A model generated the notes under the pieces. It saw nothing but the letters and a program-made list of their open reading frames with translations. It did not search any database and was not told the DNA's origin. DNA of 64,000 nt, from contig NZ_CP039424.1 in assembly GCF_005877055.1 (NCBI RefSeq), positions 744,001-808,000 of the forward strand. Direction: 5' to 3'. The position numbers and the translations under genes are program-made. Numbering within the stretch: the stretch's first letter is position 1; each line of letters opens with the position of its first letter. Source of the stretch: Citricoccus sp. SGAir0253. GTDB taxonomy: Bacteria > Actinomycetota > Actinomycetes > Actinomycetales > Micrococcaceae. Below are positions 58,006 through 64,000 of this stretch, piece after piece.

Positions 58006-61000
58006 GGGGCCTCGAGGAACGTCTGGACCGTCATGACCGGCCGGCCGGTGACCACCAGCTGGCCGCGTCCCGGCGGCAGCCGGCGGGCCTTGACCCCGTG
58101 CACCAGGGCGCCCTCGGCCCGGTCCCCGGACAGGACCAGCGCGGCGGTGCCGTTGTCCCGGAGCGTGGCGAAGAACGACTCGTACATGCCGCGGGAGGCC
58201 CCGCGCACCCGCCGGGTCAGCACCACGTTCATCCGCAGCTCCGCGGCCATCGGCAGGTAGGGCACGAGCGGGGCCAGCGGGGACTGGCCGCCGCCCACGG
58301 TGAGGACGTCGTAGTCGTCGACCAGCAGGACCATGCGCGCGCGCCGCTGCGGCACGGACTGGTCCTGGGCCGGGTCCTGGCGCTTGGCGATCTCCTGCAG
58401 CACGGCGTTGGTCAGCTGGGCGCCCACGGCGGCGTTGGCGGCATAGCCGCCCAGGTAGTCCTCCGGCACGGCGTCGCCGAGCACGCGGCGCGGGTCCCAC
58501 ACCACGAAGAACAGCTCCTCGTCCGTGTGGGTCCGGGTGAACCGGCGGACCACGCCGCGCAGCACGTTCGTCTTGCCGGTCTCCTCGTCGCCCAGGACGA
58601 TGAGGTTCCGGTCCCGGTGCTCGAGGTCCAGGACCTCGGTGCCCAGGTCCAGCTCGCGCAGCCCCAGCGGCAACAGCCCCTGCCGGGCGGGGGTGGGGAC
58701 GGTCGCGGCCTCCACGACGGCCGGCAGCACCCGGACCCGCATCGCGGCCCCCGTGGTGGACCGCCCCACCCGCTCGACCAGGTCCGCCAGGCCCTCGGTG
58801 GCGCTCGCGGGGTCCTCCCGGCCGTCGATCCGCGGCAGCGCCACGTGGGCCTGCAGCCCGGCCGCGGTGAGGGCGCGCCCGGGGGCACCCGGGCTGACGT
58901 TCTCGGCCAGCCGGCGGTCGATCGTGGACTCGCCGGGGTCCGTCAGCCGCAGCTCGACGCGGTGCGTGAAGAAGGACTGGTGGGTGGAGCGGACCTCCGC
59001 GTTGCGGCTGACCGTGGTGACCACGTGGATGCCGTAGCCGCCGCCGCGGGTCATGATCGCGGTGACCCGCGGGACGAGCTCCTCGAACTCCTCGGCGAAC
59101 TGGCCGTGGCCGTCGATGACCAGGAAGATGTCCGCGCTGGGCAGCTCCGGCAGCCGGCCCTCGGCGTGCAGCCGCCGCAGGGTGGGCAGCGAGTCGATCG
59201 TGTGCTGCTCGAAGAGGCGCTCGCGGTGGGCGAGCATCCCGGCGACCTCGTCCACCGTGCGGGTGATGACCTCCCGGTTGGTGCGGATCGCCACGCCGCC
59301 CACGTGGGGCAGCCCGGCCAGCGGCAGCAGCCCGGCCCCCAGCAGGTCGATGCAGTAGATGCCGGCCTGCCGGGGGGAGTGCGTCAGCGCCAGGGAGGCG
59401 ACGACGGTGCGCAGCAGGGTGGACTTGCCCGACTGGGGACCGCCGTGGATGAGCAGGTTGCCCGAGCCGGCGGTGAAGTCGACCTCCCACAGCCCCTGCC
59501 ACTGGCGCGCCGGGTCGTCGAGGATCCCGATCGGCACGGTGAGGTCCCCGCCGGCGGGCAGCCGCAGCCCCTCCGCGGTGGCGCGGGGCTCGCCCACGGC
59601 GCCGTCCAGGGTCGTGGCCGCCGGCAGCGGCGGCAGCCAGATCGGGGTGACCGAGCGCGGCAGGGTGCGCAGGGTGTCCATCAGCGTGGACATCACGGTG
59701 GGACCGGTGGTGCGGCGGGCCGGGCCGGCGGGAGCCGGCGCCGGCACGGCGGCGTTCCCGGCGGCGTCCCCGGGGGCGGGGGCGTAGTCGGGGGCCTCGA
59801 GCACGGGCGGCACCGCGTCCCCGGGCCGGGGCGCGGACTCGGCGGCCGCCGCCTCGTCCTCGAGCGGCCCGGAGACGTAGCCGGCCTGGAACCGGGTGTA
59901 GACGGTGGTGTCCACCTTCAGGTACCCGTAGCCGGGCAGCGGCGGCAGGTGGAACGCGTCCGGCGTGTCCAGCACCGTGCGGGACTCGGACTCTGACAGC
60001 GTGCGCAGCCCGATCCGGTAGGACAGGTAGGTCTCCAGCCCGCGCAGCCGGCCGGCCTCGATGCGCTGGGAGCTCAGCAGCAGGTGCACGCCGATGGAGC
60101 GGCCGATCCGGCCGATGGACAGGAACAGGTCGATGAAGTCCGGCCGCGCCGTGAGCAGCTCGCCGAACTCGTCGATGATGACCACCAGGTGCGGCAGTGG
60201 CGGCAGTTCCCGCCCCCGCGCCCGCTCCTCCTCGCGGTGGAGCTGGTAGTCGGTGATGTTGGCGATGTTCCCGGCGGCCCGCAGCACCTCCTGCCGGCGC
60301 AGGATCTCCCCGTTGAGGGAGGCGTACACGCGCTCGATGAGCGTCAGGTCGTCGGAGAGGTTGGTGATGATGCCGGTCACCTGGGGGGCGCCGGCGAAGG
60401 GGGCGAAGGTGGCCCCGCCCTTGAAGTCCACCAGGACCATGGCCAGCGTGTCCGGGGAGTGGGTGGCCAGCAGCCCGAACACGAGCGAGCGCAGCATCTC
60501 GGACTTGCCGGAGCCGGTGGCGCCCACGCACAGCCCGTGCGGGCCCATGCCCCGCTGGGCGGCCTCCTTGAGGTCCAGCAGCACGGGCCGGCCCTGGTCG
60601 TCCGGGCCCAGCGGCACGCGCAGGAACCCCGCCCCGCGGGGCGCGCGCCACAGGCGCTCGACGTCGGCCCGGTCCAGCCGCGGGGACAGGTCCAGCATCT
60701 GCAGGAAGGACCGCGAGCCCGCGGACTCGTCCACGGAGTGCTCGAGGGAGTCCGGGGACAGCCGCAGGGGCGCGAGGGTCCGGGCGATCCCGGCCGCGGT
60801 GTGCTCGTCCAGCGGGTCCAGCCCGCCCTCGGTGCGCACCGGCTCGGCCGGGTCCCGGCGGAGGTCCTCCAGCACGAACCCGTCCCGGCCGTCCTCGCGC
60901 CCGGGCGCCGCGGAGATCCGCAGCGAGACCTCGGCCGGCTCCTGGAGCCGGTCCCCGCCCAGGTGCAGCACGGTGATGGCGCGCGCCGCCGGGCCGAGGT

Positions 61001-62009
61001 GCCCGTCCCCGAGGGACAGGTCCGGGGCGTCGGCGCCGTGGCCGTCCACCACCACGAGGAGCCGGGACAGCGCGGCCGGACCGGCGTCCGGGCCGGCGGC
61101 GAACCGCGTGCCCTGGCCCGCCACGGTGGAGCGGTGCCGCAGGTCCGCCTCCAGCAGCCCGGCCAGGGCCGCCACGTCCGGGGCGATGAGCGGGGTGCCG
61201 GACTCCGCCAGGTGGGGGAGCGGGGCCGCCCAGTCCCAGTCGCGGCGGCGGTCGGGCGGCGTGACGAGGGCGATCCGCAGGTCCTCGGGGGACTGCAGGG
61301 CCGCGGCCCCCGTGAGGAGGGAGCGGGCGACCTGCAGCCCGAACGCGCGCGGTCCCACCACGGAGACGGTCCCGGCGGAGTCCAGCGGGACCGTGACGGG
61401 CATGTCGGGTGCGGTCGCGAACCGCTGCCGGAGCACCTCGGCCTCGCGCACCATGAACCCGTCCTGCACAGCGGCGGGGCCCTCCAGCAGGTCCACGGTG
61501 ATGTCCCGGGTGGGCCGCCGCCCCGAGCCCAGGCGCGTCTCGAGGAAGTCCTCGTGGTGCCGGCGGCGCTCCCACAGCCGGGCCGGGTCGCGCACCACGT
61601 CGAACAGGGCCGCCGGGGGCGGGCAGGCGGCGCGCGCGGCCCGCCGGGCCTCGAGCTCCTCCGCGCGCAGGCGCGCCCGGGTCCGCTCGAGGTAGCGGGC
61701 GTAGGTGTCCCGCAGCAGCGTGCGCTGCCGCGTGGCCCGGCCGCGGTGGGAGAGGACCATCGCCACGCCCACCACCACGGAGACCATCATGGCGATCGCC
61801 CCCACCGCCGCGAAGGGGCTCTGCCGGAACGTCATCATCACCAGCATGGACCCGCCCGCGGCCAGCATCGGCAGCAGCGCCAGCAGGTTCCCCCCGCCGG
61901 CCTCGGCGGCCGCGGGGTCCACGGGCTGGGGGCCCTGGATCGTGAACGGCCGGAACCGGCGGGCCGGGGCCGAGGTGCGGGCCGGCCGGTGCACCACGCG
62001 CTGGGTCAC
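58002..62009 (-). CDS. eccC: Type VII secretion ATPase EccC
   Basis: The 1335-residue protein drives secretion of ESX substrates. Two membrane helices lie within residues 40-90. Three FtsK/SpoIIIE-type ATPase domains follow: Walker A at about 496-503 (VGATGSGKSEML), 856-863 (HGGPQSGKSTLL) and 1139-1147 (LGDEETGKTNVL). Domain 1 has the Walker B IIDEFGEL with catalytic Glu, whereas domain 2 has VIDGHGQF without it and domain 3 VDDYDVL, so only domain 1 looks fully active. The single-chain form is as in EccC proteins other than split ESX-1. Start: GTG at 62009 overlapping the upstream stop. Confidence 0.94.
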   Translation of the reverse strand: MTQRVVHRPARTSAPARRFRPFTIQGPQPVDPAAAEAGGGNLLALLPMLAAGGSMLVMMTFRQSPFAAVGAIAMMVSVVVGVAMVLSHRGRATRQRTLLRDTYARYLERTRARLRAEELEARRAARAACPPPAALFDVVRDPARLWERRRHHEDFLETRLGSGRRPTRDITVDLLEGPAAVQDGFMVREAEVLRQRFATAPDMPVTVPLDSAGTVSVVGPRAFGLQVARSLLTGAAALQSPEDLRIALVTPPDRRRDWDWAAPLPHLAESGTPLIAPDVAALAGLLEADLRHRSTVAGQGTRFAAGPDAGPAALSRLLVVVDGHGADAPDLSLGDGHLGPAARAITVLHLGGDRLQEPAEVSLRISAAPGREDGRDGFVLEDLRRDPAEPVRTEGGLDPLDEHTAAGIARTLAPLRLSPDSLEHSVDESAGSRSFLQMLDLSPRLDRADVERLWRAPRGAGFLRVPLGPDDQGRPVLLDLKEAAQRGMGPHGLCVGATGSGKSEMLRSLVFGLLATHSPDTLAMVLVDFKGGATFAPFAGAPQVTGIITNLSDDLTLIERVYASLNGEILRRQEVLRAAGNIANITDYQLHREEERARGRELPPLPHLVVIIDEFGELLTARPDFIDLFLSIGRIGRSIGVHLLLSSQRIEAGRLRGLETYLSYRIGLRTLSESESRTVLDTPDAFHLPPLPGYGYLKVDTTVYTRFQAGYVSGPLEDEAAAAESAPRPGDAVPPVLEAPDYAPAPGDAAGNAAVPAPAPAGPARRTTGPTVMSTLMDTLRTLPRSVTPIWLPPLPAATTLDGAVGEPRATAEGLRLPAGGDLTVPIGILDDPARQWQGLWEVDFTAGSGNLLIHGGPQSGKSTLLRTVVASLALTHSPRQAGIYCIDLLGAGLLPLAGLPHVGGVAIRTNREVITRTVDEVAGMLAHRERLFEQHTIDSLPTLRRLHAEGRLPELPSADIFLVIDGHGQFAEEFEELVPRVTAIMTRGGGYGIHVVTTVSRNAEVRSTHQSFFTHRVELRLTDPGESTIDRRLAENVSPGAPGRALTAAGLQAHVALPRIDGREDPASATEGLADLVERVGRSTTGAAMRVRVLPAVVEAATVPTPARQGLLPLGLRELDLGTEVLDLEHRDRNLIVLGDEETGKTNVLRGVVRRFTRTHTDEELFFVVWDPRRVLGDAVPEDYLGGYAANAAVGAQLTNAVLQEIAKRQDPAQDQSVPQRRARMVLLVDDYDVLTVGGGQSPLAPLVPYLPMAAELRMNVVLTRRVRGASRGMYESFFATLRDNGTAALVLSGDRAEGALVHGVKARRLPPGRGQLVVTGRPVMTVQTFLEAP

Positions 62010-63037
62010 GGCCGGGACCCCGCCAGCGCGCGGGCGGACAGTTCCGCCGCCGCCAGCCGGTTCTCCGGCCGGGCCAGCGGCAGGGACACGTCCACCCCGG
62101 CGGCCAGGTGCCGGTCGTGGCGCACCGCCACGGCCGCCACCCCCACCCGGGCCAGCGCGGCGGCCTGGGCCCGCGGGTCCAGCACGCCCCGCGCGTCGGT
62201 GCCCACGACGGCGGCGGTCACCGGCACGGCGGACAGCACCGGGTCCTGCCGCCAGTGGCGCAGGTAGCCGGCGGCCTCGTCCACGCCGGCCGGGGAGGCC
62301 GGGAGGACGAACACGGCGGCGTGGCTGTGGGCCAGCACCGCGGCGGTGTCCGGGTGGCCGGTGCCCGTGGGGCAGTCCAGGACGGTGACCGGCACGTGGC
62401 GGGACAGCGCGGCGAGCAGCGTGGTGGCCGCCTCCACGCCGAGCGGGCGGGCGGCCACGCGCGGGCCGGTGTGGTGCAGTCCCGCGCCGGAGACGGCCAT
62501 CCGCGCGGACAGGTCCGCCAGGGCCGGGACGGGCAGCGCCGCCAGCTCGGCGGCCAGCCGGTCCGCCCCCGGGGCAGCGGCGTCGCCCAGGCGCAGCCCG
62601 AGCGAGCCGGCCGCGGGATCCAGGTCCACGGCCGCCACCGGCTCGGGGCGCAGGGCGGCCACGGTCCGGGCGAGCAGCGCGCTCACCGTCGTCTTGCCCG
62701 CCCCGCCGCGCAGGGACACCACCGCGATCCGCCGGCCCGTGGTGACGGGGGCCTGGACGGCCGCGGCGTGGGCCGCCAGCCGCTCGGGCGTCGGGTCGTG
62801 GCGCAGGAGGGAGCCGAGCCCGCGGGCGGCGCGCTCCGGCAGGGACAGCGCGTGCCGCCGGGCGTGGCGGCGGGCGGTGCGGGGTGCGACGGGCTCGAAG
62901 CCCGCCAGAGGGTCGTCCTGGTCCCGCGCCGTGCGCTCGCGCGCCTGGCGGCGCGTGGACCAGTCCTGGCCGGCACCGGGCCGCGGCCGCTCGGGGGCGG
63001 GGCCGGCGTCGGCCCAGGGATCGGGCGTGGTGGTCAT
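62006..63037 (-). CDS. MinD/ParA-like ATPase of the T7SS locus (EspI-like)
   Basis: The 343-residue protein has a charged, Arg/Pro-rich N-terminus of about 100 residues and a deviant Walker A RIAVVSLRGGAGKTTVSALL, with VAAVDLDPAAGSLG (Walker A') and VTVLDCPTGTGHPDTA following. This matches the MinD/ParA fold. Its place between eccD and eccC parallels EspI (Rv3876) of mycobacterial ESX-1. It may control secretion in response to ATP. The stop and start overlap both neighbours by 4 bases. Confidence 0.87.
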   Translation of the reverse strand: MTTTPDPWADAGPAPERPRPGAGQDWSTRRQARERTARDQDDPLAGFEPVAPRTARRHARRHALSLPERAARGLGSLLRHDPTPERLAAHAAAVQAPVTTGRRIAVVSLRGGAGKTTVSALLARTVAALRPEPVAAVDLDPAAGSLGLRLGDAAAPGADRLAAELAALPVPALADLSARMAVSGAGLHHTGPRVAARPLGVEAATTLLAALSRHVPVTVLDCPTGTGHPDTAAVLAHSHAAVFVLPASPAGVDEAAGYLRHWRQDPVLSAVPVTAAVVGTDARGVLDPRAQAAALARVGVAAVAVRHDRHLAAGVDVSLPLARPENRLAAAELSARALAGSRP

Positions 63038-64000
63038 CGGAAGGTCTCCAGGAGCGAGGCGTAGATCCCGGCGTAGCCGATCAGCACCGGGATGGCGGCG
63101 AACAGGGCGAGGGCCTCCAGGGCGTCCCCGGCGCGGCGCAGCCGGGCCCGGGTGTGCTCGGGCAGCTCCGCGGACAGGCCGGCGCCGACGGCCAGGGCCA
63201 GCACGAGCAGCCCGGCGAGGACCGCGGTCCCCGCGCCCGGGACGGTGGCGACGGCCAGCCGGGCCAGGGCGAGCACGCCGGTCGCCGCGGCCAGGTACAG
63301 GGGGATCCGCTCGGCGGCCAGGGGGAAGGACCGGGCCCGCAGCGCCGTGGCCACCACGAGGCACGCCAGCAGCGGCAGGGAGAAGGCGGGCGCCCGGGTG
63401 TCCGAGCCGATGGACCACGCGGCCACGGCCAGGGACACCGCGCAGGCGATCGTGCCGCCCACCAGGCCGCCGTGCGCGGCGTCCAGCGCCCGCCGGGCGT
63501 CCGCGCGCAGCACGGACCCGCCGGCGGCCTGGCGGTCGTCGAGACGGGCCAGGCCCGAGGCGCCGAGGGCGATGGCGGGCAGCAGCCCCAGCACGAGCAG
63601 GGTCACCACCCCCGCGATCCCCGCCGCGCCCACGCCCACGGCGGCGTCCCGGTCGCCGACGGCCCACGCCGCCACGGCCGGGGCAGCCGCCCACGTGGCC
63701 GCCAGGGCGCCCGTGACCGCGGCGGCGATGAACAGGGCCAGGGGGCGGGTCACCACGAACCCGGCCACGCCCAGCACGAGCGCCGCCAGGGCGCCCAGGC
63801 CGACCGCCGTCCACGGGGCGTCCAGGCCCAGGCGCACGAGGGCGGTGCCGGCGAACAGGGCCCCGGCGCCCACGAGCGTGCCGGCCACGGCCCGGCGCCG
63901 GCCGGGGGCGGACAGTGCCGCCCCGGCCACGAGCAGCACGGCGGCCAGCAGCGCGCAGGCCCCCGCCAGGGCGGCGGGGGCGAGCCGGTCCAGCAGCCCG
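63034..64000 (-). CDS. eccD: Type VII secretion membrane protein EccD, partial
   Basis: The visible 321 residues form about nine to eleven membrane helices in a row of Ala/Leu/Val-rich segments, as in EccD. ARLRRAGDALEALALFAAIP near the end precedes the last helices. The frame is open to the window edge at 64000 (no start is needed at 63939), so the N-terminal ubiquitin-like domain lies outside. The product forms the T7SS membrane pore with EccB, C and E, none of which besides EccC is seen here. It overlaps the EspI-like gene by 4 bases. Confidence 0.8.
   Translation of the reverse strand, partial: GLLDRLAPAALAGACALLAAVLLVAGAALSAPGRRRAVAGTLVGAGALFAGTALVRLGLDAPWTAVGLGALAALVLGVAGFVVTRPLALFIAAAVTGALAATWAAAPAVAAWAVGDRDAAVGVGAAGIAGVVTLLVLGLLPAIALGASGLARLDDRQAAGGSVLRADARRALDAAHGGLVGGTIACAVSLAVAAWSIGSDTRAPAFSLPLLACLVVATALRARSFPLAAERIPLYLAAATGVLALARLAVATVPGAGTAVLAGLLVLALAVGAGLSAELPEHTRARLRRAGDALEALALFAAIPVLIGYAGIYASLLETFR

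Overview
The window is very GC-rich, densely coded bacterial chromosome with short intergenic gaps, many GTG/TTG starts and many 4-base start/stop overlaps (GTGA or ATGA). Gene content points to an actinobacterium of the Micrococcaceae, most like Kocuria: a proC - small HTH protein - bS22 linkage, Rex, ResB/CcsB cytochrome c maturation, a complete-looking menaquinone branch with a MenJ-type reductase, a mycobacterial-style type VII secretion (T7SS) locus and ArsC/ArsR of actinobacterial type. The genus is inferred from family resemblance only.

Layout. 1-6.9 kb: a sugar-phosphate isomerase-like gene and proC, a Trk potassium system (trkH-trkA, minus strand), an AcuC-type deacetylase, a small HTH protein, the 32-residue ribosomal protein bS22, a glutaredoxin-like protein and the redox repressor Rex. 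7-12.8 kb: a Pro/Gln-rich membrane protein, a histidine phosphatase, and the resA-ccdA-resB-ccsB cytochrome c maturation operon. 12.9-15.8 kb: a minus-strand trio (WXG-like small protein, 656-aa protein with a DUF1023-type hydrolase end, lipoprotein) that looks like a T7SS substrate module. 16-19.8 kb: two small membrane proteins and menA, menE, menB. 20-28.9 kb: MHS transporter, tyrosine phosphatase, EamA exporter, prolyl oligopeptidase, NCS2 permease with an apparent N-terminal frameshift, CocE-type hydrolase. 29-34 kb: a five-gene branched-chain amino acid-type ABC operon. 34-36 kb: MBL hydrolase and MFS transporter. 36-42.3 kb: an arsenic-resistance island (cut-off MerR gene, flavin monooxygenase, arsR, acr3, arsC, trxB, a second flavoprotein with a repeated Cys-rich tail, a small ArsC-like protein). 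42.4-58 kb: PAP2 phosphatase, SUKH protein, menC, phoX, menD, DadA-like oxidase, menF, menJ, polyprenyl diphosphate synthase, HIT protein, second SUKH protein, GabT-like aminotransferase, RarD-like transporter. 58-64 kb: eccC, an EspI/MinD-like ATPase and eccD, which runs off the window.

How it fits together. Several loci serve respiration: quinone synthesis (menA, B, C, D, E, F, J and the prenyl synthase), cytochrome c maturation and the NADH/NAD sensor Rex. menG and menH are not seen. Many transcription units, including most men units, have a TANNNT -10 element 6-7 bases before the start codon, which predicts leaderless mRNAs. The arsenic region is organised around an arsR/acr3 divergent promoter with a perfect 9-base dyad. 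The T7SS core at the right edge gives a possible export route for the 13.5-15.8 kb module. No transposase, tRNA, rRNA or CRISPR array was seen.
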